Of a stretch of 64,000 nt of DNA, positions 45,770 to 56,957 are shown piece after piece. The translations under genes and the position numbers were made by a program. Position 1 is the first letter of the stretch. Each line of letters begins with the position of its first letter. Below the pieces are notes generated by a model. That model was not told the origin of the DNA. It did not search any database and saw only the letters and a program-made list of their open reading frames with translations. The stretch is from Omphalotus guepiniiformis (lineage: Eukaryota > Basidiomycota > Agaricomycetes > Agaricales > Omphalotaceae). Location of the stretch: assembly GCA_028554645.1 (NCBI GenBank), contig JAQOOI010000058.1:310001-374000 (forward strand), given 5' to 3'.

Positions 45770-46967
45770 ACGCAGTATACAACATTTGGCATATAAGGTT
45801 TACCGATTTCAACCCACATGTGTTGGGGCGTGTCTTACCAACGCGATTTCACCATTTTAATTTTTCCGGTCGTTTGAATGGTCATGCGTGCTATGCAGTG
45901 CATTAATCAACGGATTTTCTGAATGTGCCATTGCATGAGAAAGTATGCTTACCAGTTTTCGGATTTGTGCCCTTCTCATCCTTTCCAAGTAATCCATTGG
46001 CGGATTTTGAGGTGACTTATCGTAAGTTGTCTGAATTGGCGACACCTGCCACCCCTCTGGACGGTGTAAATTGACCCTGGGTATATCTCGTACTAGTCAC
46101 ACATGAAGTGTTACGCCGATAGCCTCACGCACAGTCAGTGGAAACTTCTCATTCTCGATTCGTGAATTACATACTTAGGCCTTGAATCAACCGATTCATC
46201 AAAGAAGTTCGTCCGTGCAATTGCGCTGGTTTTCAAAAGAACATATTAGTACTATCATTATGAACTGCAGCAATTCGGAGAACCCCGCACTTATTTCTAG
46301 CCAGATAAACACCCCGGAGCCTCCTACCCGGGCGTGTGTGAAGAGGAAGCTATATGTCATTCAAGTGGAAGTTGGGTCCGAAGTCCTTTGCCAACGGACC
46401 GAATTTGCATGGCGTTTATAGTGAAAGTGACGCAGGAAAAGGTATCTAAAACAAAACTGCAGTTTTAAGTATCGCCACTAGCAATAGGGCTTCGAGATTG
46501 AAGCCGCTAAGTACAGCATTGCAATCTGAATAGGAACTGAACCAGCTAGGCTGCTTCTTGCCACTTACCCTAGATGTGCATCCACTTCTGAGGGTTGTCG
46601 GGATCAGAGAGGCGAGCTCGGCAGCTGTGTCAGCCTCGTGATAATATACTTGCAATGAAAATATTTACATCTTTTCATCTCGAAGAATCCTGAGGTACCC
46701 AAGAGAGAGAAGTGGCGTCCCGAAAGTGTCAGGTAAAGCCTTGCTTCCCGGTAACGTTATTTTTTGAGAACCCTATACGACGCAGTGTAATCAGCGCTTT
46801 CTTTTAGTAGGATGGTGACTGCCTACCTGCTGGCTCCGGATCGATAGCACTGGCCGGTTCTGATTATGCAAAGTACGAGAAATATACTAAAGCAAGGCGC
46901 AACTTCATAAACTCTCCTCCACAACCTTTCGAGTGTCCAACAACCTCAAACTTAGCCGCACAAAGCA
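45770..46967. other. Intergenic
   Basis: About 1.2 kb between the F-box gene and the WOPR gene; the promoter of the latter lies here. No other gene, RNA or repeat was recognised. Confidence 0.4.
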
Positions 46968-48646
46968 ATGAGCAACTCTTGTTCAACAGACGTCCCTCCC
47001 TTCCACGGCTATGTCGAAACTACAGTCAATGCTCTGCGCTTGATACATGCTGCTCGTCAAGGCGTTATACCGCGCATTACGCGCCGTCTGAACGACACAG
47101 AACGAAGGTCTATGATCCGAAGCGGGGCCGTGTTTGTCTTTAGTGTTGAGGAGAGCGGAATCAAGCGGTGGACAGGTATGGTTTACGTCCTCAGAGGAGA
47201 CGTGTCGCTCAAGAAGCTTGCAGACGGCTTGCTTTGGTCCCCATCTCGCATTGTCGGCAACTTCTTGGTGGGTAACGTTCCAGTCCAGTACGCTCGAGGA
47301 AAGTTGCTCAACGAAATACCTTAGGTCTACCGAGAGATTAATGAGCGGGCAAGCAGCCGAGGAAGTCATAAAAGGACATACACAGGCGATGATTCCCGTG
47401 CGCTCAGCACGATCCACAGAACCTCTCCCGGATCTCCAGGGTACAAGGGATTACCGCCTGGCCATCCTTCGAGCGAGCAAGGGACGTTCAAGCCCAACGG
47501 TCTAATCAAGAAGGTCAGTTTTGTTCCAGGTTAATTACTTTGACTTTAACTAATAGTCCTTCAGACAATCACAGTAACAGTCGAAGGCTCCGACCTACAT
47601 CTCATCTCGTATTATACTTCAGAGGACATTCGAAGTGGAAAGCTGAGAGTTAGTCTTTCATCCCATTCCTTTGCAGCCACGATCTCATTGTGCGTCACAG
47701 CGACCCTCATCCCGGCTAGATATCATGGCGCTGGACATGCCACCTCATATCTTTCGACTAACAAATTTCCGAGTGCCTCCGAAGGTTGAAATTGGACCAG
47801 ATGGAAAGCCGAGGCTGGTGTGAGTTCTGTCATGCATGTTAATGAAGAAATCTGTCTCATGAATGCTTTAGATCAGAAGCTGAAGACGAAGATATCGTGG
47901 AATGCAAAATTGAAGAGCACACTTACAATAGCCCAAGCCTTTCTCCCATCGACCATTCTCCCACTGAAAGTTCCTTGTATCAAATACCTTCGTTGGGCAC
48001 TAGCTCCAGTCTCGGATACGCTCGAGGGACCGTTGGAGGCAGGTGGCCGACAGCGCTGGAGGGGAATATACGGATGTCAATGCGTCAGGAAACGCCTTGG
48101 CCCGTATCTCCTACGAATTCGCACACCAGCCATAGCATCGGTTCTCGTCGAGATAGCGTCACGTCTCAGAATGACTCTTGGTCTCCCCCTAGCCTTCATG
48201 CCAGTTCACGTGATAGATGGCAAAGCGATTCATATGAAAATTCCCTCCCTAGCCCTGACTTGAGCTTGCCGGAACGGGGTAAAATTCGCGCCAGTAATCC
48301 TTACCAGAGCGCACCCGCTATGAGAGATCATGACGGGCCGTTTGGAATGCGTTATCCTGGACATATCAGTCGCCACCGTGAGGTTGGCCAGCACCGGCCA
48401 GCATGGCCGCCGATCAATGGAAATATCATGTCTTCGAACAGCAAAGAAACTCGCGAATCGAGCCAGTTGAGGCCGCCATACCCGTCTACGTCACCTTCAG
48501 TATACACCTCGACTGGGTATCATTCATACGGGTCAACCTGGGCCTCCGAATCTGCTGTCCTCGAAAGCGGGTCGGATACACCTTACTCCCCTCAGCAGAG
48601 TTACAGCTCATCGTACACGACTCACTCCGGTATGTCGGCTTGTTGA
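46968..48646 (+). CDS. WOPR-domain (Gti1/Pac2) transcription regulator
   Basis: WOPR proteins (Wor1, Ryp1, Gti1, Pac2) are fungal DNA-binding master regulators of morphology and development. N-terminal WOPRa: 'FHGYVETTVNALRLIHAARQ', 'GVIPRITRRLNDTERRSMIR', 'SGAVFVFSVEESGIKRWT' + 'DGLLWSPSRIVGNFLVYREI'. WOPRb: 'GLIKKTITVTVEGSDLHLIS' 'YYTSEDIRSGKL' and 'LTNFRVPPKVEI'. Introns at 47176-47223 (48 nt, in frame if unspliced), about 47273-47324 and three more. The last donor is best placed at GTGAGT, giving 'RLVSEAEDEDIVE'. The C-terminal 240 residues are Ser/Tyr/Pro-rich, as usual for activation regions. Stop at 48646. Confidence 0.92.
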
Positions 48647-49284
48647 ATGACATTTCTCTTCTTGCTCACTTTGAGACTCCGATTGAGGATAATACGTCGA
48701 ACGATTTATTTCTTGAACACTCACTTGCAGATGGTATAGCAACGTATAGTTATGTAACATATACTTTCCATTGTAACGAAGAATCTTGAAGATTTGTTGA
48801 TACCGGATACAGTACTTCACTTTCCTGTCAATATGAATTTTTTTATGGTCACAAAGCTTGACTCAGAATTGGAAGGACAGAAAACGGCTCTAGAACGCAC
48901 TCGTACATCAAAAGTTTGATTCCGAGATACACGGGATCAACGCACAATATTGCTGACGTCCGAGGGCATAGTGGCGCTCGCTCTCTTGCAATTAAACATG
49001 CTCGGGACGCTCACACGACATGTGAAGAAATGGGCGCTCGACGTATAGTTTAAAGCATATTATACACCGCAGAATCCAGAACAGATATATAAGTTCGCCC
49101 AAGAACAAGACAGGAGTCGCTCCACTTCCAATACCGGAATGAGCAACACTTATGAAAATATATGAACACCGAACTCACTTTTTGAGGAATGCATTTTTGA
49201 AGAACGCAAAGATATCTCACGCCAATAGCACATCGATTCGTCTGAGAGTCGCTAAACATGAGAAAACGTCTATGGACCTACTCG
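48647..49284. other. Intergenic between convergent genes
   Basis: 3' UTRs of the WOPR and TFB2 genes. No supported gene. Confidence 0.4.
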
Positions 49285-51341
49285 CTATTCCATCCCACTC
49301 GTTCTTCTCTCGATGAAGTTACGAATGTTCGAATGACCGTCCACACTACCGAAGAAACATCTCTTAGCATTGTTCTCCCACAGTACCACTTCCAGCTCTT
49401 TTGCATAATTGAGCACAAACTCATAATCCGCTTGCGACGCGAACGCAGTGTAGAGATACCCTATAGGAAAAATGATCAATTGCCTTTCCAACGGGGAAAA
49501 AGAGCACTGTCATCAAGAATGGAGGTACCTTCTTGGGACTTGAGTCTATTCTTCTCGAGTTCCCATAATCGGATCTGGTCTTGAACGGTCACAGGCAAAA
49601 GTGGATTCTGAAAGCGTTGATCAGTCACTCGTCGCGGAGCGGGCAAGTGAAATATAGACTCACGTTCTTTCGCATTTGAGGGTGAGCGTGTGTGATGAGA
49701 TAACTTATGATCTGGAAACGCTGTCAGGCTACCGTAAATCTAAGGGAGAAGGCTCTTGAATACCTGGTCGGCGGATATCCCGTTGTTCAGAGCCTTCTTG
49801 ACACTATCTCGAGTAATAGATCCAACGACGAGGTTGGGGAAACGGTATTTGAGAGAAACAAAAAGGTTGAGAACAGCAGTTTGCAAGGGGTTGTCTAGAA
49901 AATTACAAGATCGGCACGTAAGCACGTTAAAGGTGAAGACCCCTCGTACCTGTGTAGGCGTATACCCGATAGTTGGTCTCGAGAACAATGAAGCCTTTTT
50001 GGGTACCTGCGCCTGCGCCCGCAGTCACCGGGAGCGTTGGTAAAGATGAGGTGAGAGTAGTGGCGAGGCGTGTAGGGCTGAAACGTCGAGATGTTGGCTT
50101 TCTTTCAAGAATCAGCGTTAGCAGCGGGGAAAGCAAAGTAAAACGAGGCAGACCCTGCGCTGCCACAAAAGACCATAGTCCCGGAGGTCTTCAAGCATGG
50201 CCTTCTGAGTCTGGCTCAAATTTTCGATCGAATATTCCTTAACCAAGATAAGAGGTAGGAATCTTAGAGAGAGGGCGTAATATTACCCGACCAAGCTCCA
50301 TAGTCGAAAGCATAAAAAGAAAGCTGAGGACTTCTACCAGGTCCATTTGCCTTTCCTGTTGAAAGACGGTCAACGAGACGAGAAGATAGGAACGTAACTG
50401 AACATACCTCAGCCATGTGCATGTACTGTAATAATAACTCCCACAGCTGAACGTGTGGGGGATGAAGCAAAAATTGAAATCCGGCGGAGGTAATCTGGGG
50501 AACAGAACCACTGTATACAAGTCAGCACTCGTAATGAGCAGAGCGTAGCGTAAATTTACTGGTGATTGCTCATGAGGCCACTGCGTTGTAAGAGATAAAG
50601 GACACCTTGAGATGGCCGTGTTGGATTCTGTCCTGTACCCGAAGACACCATGAAATGTAAGATGGTCTTGGATGCAATTTAACTGAGGGCCGCTGATCTA
50701 GAGTAATTCGTACCTCCCAGCGTTCCAGGGCATATCCGTCCAGACCTTCTGTATCCAACGGTGGGTGCTTGTCATCCGGTTCAGCGGGCACTCCAAAGCT
50801 CGCAGTGGATCCGCTGTCACTTCTTGAGCTTGGCAATTGAATGGATTTACTGCTCACTCACCCTCCGGTAATTGCATGCCGGAGACTTGTTTTGAGGGTG
50901 GGGTTAAGAGATAGTTTGGCGGGATAATTGTGTAAAATATGAAGCCTTGAAAGCGTATCCAGTGCCGCGTCGTATAGCCTGAAAATGAACATGAATAAAT
51001 TTAGAGAAGAAAGTTTGAATAGTAGCACTTCTTCTGCTCTTTCACCACCCAGGCAGCCATAGTTGTCAACGATATTGCTGACTCTAGCCACAGAAGGTTC
51101 ATGACGATCTGGCGTTCTACCGGAGCCAGCAGTCTGAAACCTTTCATTAGACACACATTAGAGAGCCAGCTCCAGAAAGAATTGACCGGAATATCGAGAG
51201 ACATGAAGAAGGGCTTTGATATAGGCGACTGAGCGCGTTTGGGGACAGTTGTTGCAAGAAAGGTAGCAATGCATGAGGTTTATCCGAGCCAGGAGATATC
51301 AGTGTCTTGTCATCAGTATTTTCAAGGTTTGCTGCAGGCAT
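49285..51341 (-). CDS. TFB2: TFIIH core subunit TFB2 (p52)
   Basis: p52/Tfb2 anchors and stimulates the XPB helicase in TFIIH, needed for RNA polymerase II start and nucleotide excision repair. Start MPAANLENTDDKTLISPG at 51341. The N-terminal part 'LQQLSPNALSRLYQSPSSCL', 'APVERQIVMNLLWLE' and 'YDAALDTLSRLHIL' is the usual winged-helix region. The middle has 'ALERWE', 'MDLVEVLSFLFMLSTMELGR' and 'SSLPTLP'. The C-terminus 'KGFIVLETNYRVYAYT' + 'DNPLQTAVLNLFVSLKYRFP', 'NLVVGSITRDSVKKALNNGI', 'THAHPQMRKNNPLLPVTVQD' and 'GYLYTAFASQADYEFVLNYA' is highly conserved and ends 'HSNIRNFIERR'. About ten exons. It is divergent from NAS6 with 240 bp between the starts. Confidence 0.94.
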
Positions 51342-51581
51342 AGCATTCAGAAGATTGAAGAGCTGGTTGGCGTCACTGTCGCTTCAGCGCGCAAGACCAT
51401 TCGTATTTTGCCAATGTCAAAGCGTAAAAAGCGACGTGACTGTGACTCATGTGTTTTCCATGACTTGTGACGTCTGATTCCACTGTGACAATTTCCATTC
51501 TGGGACTTCATATCACGCTTCATTACGCGTATACTGTCGCGACTCAACTCCAATTCGAACGTTCAACATTAAAGAATCTTT

Positions 51582-52898
51582 ATGTCAACTTTGTCTGTTC
51601 ATTCAGCTGCTCAGTCTCGTAAGATCTGCTCTCATCTGTCTCAATTTTGCAAGCTGATGGGTGTGTCTAGACCAACTAGGCTTGCTTCGTGCCTTGGTAT
51701 CCGAGAATGCCGGTTTGGTCAATGCGGTCGATGCAGTAAGGGCATCATGTTCTATGAAAATCCATGCCGACGAAGCTCATATGCATGCAGATGGTCGCAC
51801 TCCTTTGCACTGGGCTGCATCCTCGGGTTCGCTTGATATCGTGCGGTACCTTTTAGAACAGAAAGCCGAAGTCGACAAGATCGACGGGAGCGGATGGTCT
51901 TCCTTACACATTGCTGGTAAATTTATTTCACACCTAAGATGACTACTCTCACAACTATGCTCACAGTCAGTGCTGGAAACGAAGATGTTGTCGAGGAACT
52001 CATTGGTGCAGGAGCCGATGTAAATCGGTAAGCGTGACCTTGTGCATTCTGATAGTACAGTACTCACTGCACGCGTATACAGACGGAACGATAAAGGCAT
52101 AACACCTTTGTGAGCTTCTTCATGATTTCTGCTTCAGTTGTCTCAACTTTACTCGTCAGGCACTACGCGGCTTCCAAGTCGCGACTGAATGTAGTGCTGA
52201 ATGTTTTCTCCTGAAGAAGTATACTAATCTGGGAGAATTTTTAGATCGGCAAACTCCTTATATCTAGAGGGGCAGACGTGTGTCATTCATATCCATCTAA
52301 GCTTTTCAATTGATTTCCGACGATTAGAGCAGATCAATGCCAAAGATAAGGCTAACCAGACCCCGCTGTATGACGCTCCGGGTTCCTGTTCATTATCATT
52401 TCTCATTGGAACCCACCATTCACAGACATCGTGCAGCAACCACAGGCTCAGTTGGGTTCATCCGACTTCTCTTGGATTCCTCCCAGGCAACGAAAAAGAC
52501 CCGACTCAACACCCAGGATCGCGTCGGTAAGAACCCCGATTGAGTTCCGTTTGACTATGTGTTTGAACATAGTTAAAACGATCCAAGGCAACACACCGCT
52601 GCATCTCGCCATGGAGTCTGCACACGCGGAAGCCGCCGTGATTCTGATCGAAGCCGGGGCTGACCGAAGTAGGGTAGGAGATGATGAGCTTACTATCTTA
52701 TGCAAAACTCGTGTTGACTGGTTCTTTCATAGCTTAACCAAGATGGAGAAGCACCTGAAGATGTCGAAGGTGTTGGAGGTACGTCTTCGGGGCTAACCGT
52801 TCTATTATGAAAGAATGAAAACTCATCATCCTGTTGACAAAGGGGTGGAACAGAGGCGCGCGAAACAGCATGTCATTGACTCATGTGGAAAGGCTTGA
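51582..52898 (+). CDS. NAS6: Proteasome assembly chaperone Nas6 / gankyrin (ankyrin repeats)
   Basis: Nas6 (human p28/gankyrin) binds Rpt3 during assembly of the 19S proteasome base. Start MSTLSVHSAAQS at 51582, spliced to 'HQLGLLRALVSENAGLVNAV'. Ankyrin repeats follow: 'DGRTPLHWAASSGSLDIVRY', 'SGWSSLHIAVSAGNEDVVEE', 'KGITPLHYAASKS', 'ANQTPLHRAATTGSVGFIRL' and 'NTPLHLAMESAHAEAAVILI', ending with 'NQDGEAPEDVEGVGG' and 'VIDSCGKA' (stop at 52898), close to the Nas6 C-terminus. Nine or ten exons. A 54-nt segment (51737-51790) between 'NAVDA' and 'DGRTPL' is open in frame and bounded by ATGCAG direct repeats; excision restores a normal ankyrin loop but not with GT-AG ends. Confidence 0.92.
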
Positions 52899-53873
52899 AA
52901 ATATCTACGGGTGTGGTTCGATCTTACTGTAAGCTCTAACATGAATCTTGACGTCAATAACTCAGGTGGCCGTAGAACATGTATTATGTAGGCTCAATCA
53001 TGAAACGTTCAAACTCCCCTCGAGAGTGCGGAACTGAATCCGATTCGTGAGCTGCTGAGCAAATTTTTCGGTATTCTGCAACCGACGTTTTAGCCAATGC
53101 CGTCAAGCTTACAACTTGAAAGATGTCGTTGGCTTATTGGTGGGTAAGAGGGTTTCCGGGGCCAATGAAGTTAGGCATATAGGTATGCATCTCCGTGCAC
53201 CCATTGATGAAAGCTCAAAATATGCATCACAGGAGATACGGAGGATCGTTCACGAGCGTAACTTACCAGCCTGAGTATGAACGTACTTGCTGCTTAGGTC
53301 TGCAGTCTGCGGTCGTCGGTCCTGCTCTCCGTGTAACGATCGATCATCTATCGATCACAAGGTCGTCAACACGTTAAGGCCCAAAGGCGGGCAGCGAGTG
53401 GCCGTATCCCCGACGTCTGACTTCTAAGATCTGGAATCGTCTATGGTCAAGCATTTTCACTTCCTCACTGGCGCTAATACTGGAAAGGTTTGGAGTAGGT
53501 GAAGCAAACCATTGCTGGTTCAAGGAAATTGTCGTACACTTACGACGACACCGGCGTCTAACCAACCTGGGTCCTGTGCTCACTGCTTGCGCGCCTATGG
53601 GCCATAGCCGACGGACACCGATTCATCACGACGCCCATCAACAGTGCCTGTATCAGTTGCTCGCGAGATGCTCACGGTTTCTTGCATAAAAAGCCAATAT
53701 TTCCTACTTTTTTCTTCAAGCTAGACTTCATTTCCCGATTCGACGAGCTTGGTCTTGTCTTCTCCTGTCTTTCTCTGTCACAACAAGCTGGGTCTTGTTC
53801 TCATTCTCTATTCAGAGTAATTGCACGCTACCCTTCCTCGTCAATTTTATTGTTGCAACCTCGGCGAGACATC
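52899..53873. other. Intergenic
   Basis: Holds the 3' UTR of NAS6 and the promoter of the next gene, with CATAAAAA at 53684-53691 as a possible TATA element. Only shadow ORFs were seen. Confidence 0.4.
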
Positions 53874-54077
53874 ATGCGGTTCTCAATCATGCCTATCGTT
53901 ATGTTGTTTCTCACCGCTGTTGCGCATGCTGCAGTCATTCCTCGGGAGCCATCTAGTTCGCCCAATGGGACGAATGCGCTTCGTGACGAAGGATTCTCAG
54001 ATCATCTTCATGAGGCGAGGAACGGCGGGTCTGACTTCAAGCGCCTGCATCCAAGAGATTTCCGCTCTATTCATTGA
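53874..54077 (+). CDS. Putative small secreted protein, 67 residues
   Basis: MRFSIMPIVMLFLTAVAHAA is a textbook signal peptide with cleavage expected after AHA. The mature part is about 48 residues, hydrophilic, with no cysteine. It contains a dibasic Kex2-type site (FKR-LHPRDFRSIH) that would release a ten-residue C-terminal peptide. A possible TATA lies 190 bp upstream. The frame is also open upstream to 53682, but the signal peptide fixes this start. An intron near the end could change the C-terminus. Function unknown; it may be a secreted peptide or a chance ORF. Confidence 0.48.
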   Translation: MRFSIMPIVMLFLTAVAHAAVIPREPSSSPNGTNALRDEGFSDHLHEARNGGSDFKRLHPRDFRSIH

Positions 54078-54784
54078 GTATGGTTTGAGGTCAGTCTTTA
54101 TACAATCTAGCACGTCCGCAGGAGCTAAACCTGTATTCTTTCTTCATTGAGTGTTGTGTCGTGCTGCGCTGTAGGCAAAAAGGACATGTTCTCATAGGGA
54201 AAGGAAGGAAGTTAGACGAGGGCGAAGTTATGTTGTGTAGAAAGCAGGGCAAATTAGTTGATCTAACTGTTCTGGCTATCAAACAATGCATAAGTTTGTT
54301 CTCAGTCATACGGATCCTCAGGCTTGCCCTCGATTGTAGCGAAGAGAGCGAACTGCGAACACGCTCGAATATGCAGTCTGTCACTGCTACCTCGGGAGGA
54401 AAAGCAAGGCATTTTAATGGCGAAACTTCTATCAGCTTTGAATTATCGACGAAGCAACGACGGATATTCAATTCAAACTCTTGGCTAGGGCCTATTCTGG
54501 CCTATGTCTTCGCCTGTATAAAAGCTGGAATGATTCCGAATTGCCCGTGTACCTCCGCAAAGCGACGACGCGTCTAGTGCACGTGATGTGACTGCGAACC
54601 TACGGCCGCCCGCCCGCATCCAATTTGCCACTAAGTTGGAAACTTGAATTGCTTCTACAATGTCGTCGTATGCATCGACATACCTCATGACCTTCTTAAC
54701 ACAATATCTTCTCCCCTGGTTCAGCCTTCTGACTAACTAAGGTGACTTCGCCAGCGCACAAGGCCCGGTTCAGCAGTATTTAAA
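54078..54784. other. Intergenic
   Basis: No believable gene. The plus-strand ORF at 54161-54577 has no domain and poor coding character. TATTTAAA at 54777-54784 probably serves the esterase gene. Confidence 0.35.
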
Positions 54785-56957
54785 ATGGATCTTTTACTTG
54801 GGATGGACATCATCAGGATGTTCCTTGCGAAATTGCTTTTGTTCGCGTCGAATCTTGGCTTTCTCCTTGACATCCTCGCTGTTTCGGCTTCTGGGGGGAC
54901 CATTGTCGATACTGGGTACGCGAAGTATCGAGGCAATCAGAGTTTTCCCAATACCGTTGCATACCTTGGTATTCCGTACGCCGAGCCACCGTTGGGGGAT
55001 CGTCGATTCCGCGCACCTCTGGCGCTCAATACCACCCGGATATCAGAAGAAGCTAAAGGTGCTGTTATTGATGCAACCCAATACCCCGACTTTTGTGTGC
55101 AAGGAACAACCGGAGGCAAGTATTCATTGGATTCTTTTTGCGTTCTGGGTGAACAAGTTCTCATGTAGGCGGTGATGCGGGGGGCGCAGGATCAGAAGAT
55201 TGTCTCAAAGTAAATATCTATGCACCATTTGGTGCTGATAAGACCAGTAATCGTGCGTATTCGAAAGATCCGCTGTAATGAACATTCATTCAACTGAGTT
55301 AACTTCAGTGCCCGTATTGCTCTACACACATGGTGGAGGTGTGGTTTTTTGTTTATTTGCTGGGAGTATTCTGAGCTTTGCTTAGGGTATGTATTCGGAA
55401 ACCCCGCGAATTGGCCATTTGACCACTGGATCAATCAGAGCCCCAATGTCGTGGCAGTTTCTGTATATTACCGACTCGATTCTTTCGGCTTCTTATCGGT
55501 CCCTGAATTTGACGACCCTAAGAACGGTGACTTCAACGTCGGGTTTCAAGACCAGACCCAGGCTCTTAAATGGGTACAAGAAAACATTGCGTCGTTCGGC
55601 GGTGATCCCAAGAAAGTGACAATCAACGGCCAGAGTGCTGGCGGAGGGTCTGTCGAGCTTCATCTTGTTGCTAAGGGTCAAGAAGGTTTGTTCTCCGGTG
55701 CAATTGCTCAGAGTGTATATCGGGCCCCAACTCCTACGCCGGATCAACAAGTGGTAAATCACGTCCGCATTCTACAAGCGCTTGGAATCTTATAGTTTCA
55801 TCCAAAGCCTTTATTTGAGTTTTATTCCAATGCTGCTGGTTGTGGAACAGGTTCCGTGATAGACAAACTCGCCTGTCTGCGGAATGCTAGCATCAGCGCT
55901 CTTGCCCGGGCCCAAGATGCGGCAGGAACATCTGCATTGTAGGCACTGATTATCTTACTCTCTGCTTTTTGAAGCTTATGGCCTGACCACACATCTAGTG
56001 ATGGGTTATACAATGCGTTTCACCCCGTCGTAGATGGCAAGATTATCACTGATTACCCAACGCGATCAATTCTCAAGGGCGATTTTGCAAAGGTTCCGCT
56101 CATTGTAGGGTGCGCGAGTTTCTTGTATATATTTTACACTTCTAGTTCTTATAACCGGACAGATCCACATCAAATGAAACCGTCATCGGTGGAACGGACA
56201 TCGCAACGGCCATGCAACACGCATTTCCTGGGTTGACCTCTGCGGACATAGACGAACTTCTTGAAGTAAGTGTATCTAGGAGTATCTCTCAATTCCTCCT
56301 ACTTATGTTTCCCGCAAGGTCTATCCTGCGAGCGAGTTCGATTCGGCCTCTCAACGCTTCCAGGTCGCTACCGGGGAATCCATACTAATCTGTGCAGTGG
56401 GTGCCCTGTTCATTTCCCCGTCGTCACTACCTGTACTGAGAATATCATTTCTTTACAGCGCGAAATACTGGGAGCTGTTTTTGCCCAAACTACGAAAGCT
56501 TGGACTTATCGATACAACCAGCCAAACCCGACCCAGGGCGGTACGACTGTTCAACATGCGGCAGAGAACTGGATGATGTTCCAGGGAATCAATACAGGGT
56601 ACACAACCCAAGTCTGTTTTTCATCCATTTCCACTAAATCCTTGTTCTCATGCATTTAGGTTCAATGGCACGGGGACATTTACGCCTATGACACCTATTG
56701 AAGAAGCTTTCGCGGAAGAGTTGATTGCATATTGGCTGTCGTTCGTCCGGGCAGAAGATCCAAATACACACAAGCTAGCCCGCTCGCCAGAATGGGAAGG
56801 ATACAGCACCACGCCGGGGCAGATGCCGCGGATAGTCCTCCAACAGAATCCGATGAACATCACGGCTGACAGCGGGAGCTTCCTTGAACAAGAGCCGGAG
56901 TCGGAGCTCCAGAGGTGTGGTTTCGTGACGAGCAAATCCGTGAAGGAGCAGAATTGA
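54785..56957 (+). CDS. Secreted type-B carboxylesterase/lipase
   Basis: An alpha/beta-hydrolase of the cholinesterase-like family that cleaves carboxyl esters. ATG 54785 is the first start; ATG 54818 (MFLAKLLLFASNLGF) begins a cleaner signal peptide and lies 34 bp after the TATTTAAA, so it may be the real one. Motifs: 'VAYLGIPYAEPPLGDRRF', 'SEDCLKVNIYAP', 'THGGG' (oxyanion), 'FGGDPKKVTINGQSAGGGSV' (nucleophile Ser), 'STSNET' region (Glu) and 'VQHAAENWMMF' (His). End '...SELQRCGFVTSKSVKEQN' at 56957. About eight exons. The first intron (55116-55168) is a clear GC-AG intron with consensus donor AG|GCAAGT, needed to join 'GTTG' to 'GDAGGAGSEDC'. Confidence 0.92.

Noticed and set aside
54161..54577. 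138-aa plus-strand ORF
   Set aside because: No domain, unnatural composition and a non-ATG start; probably chance.
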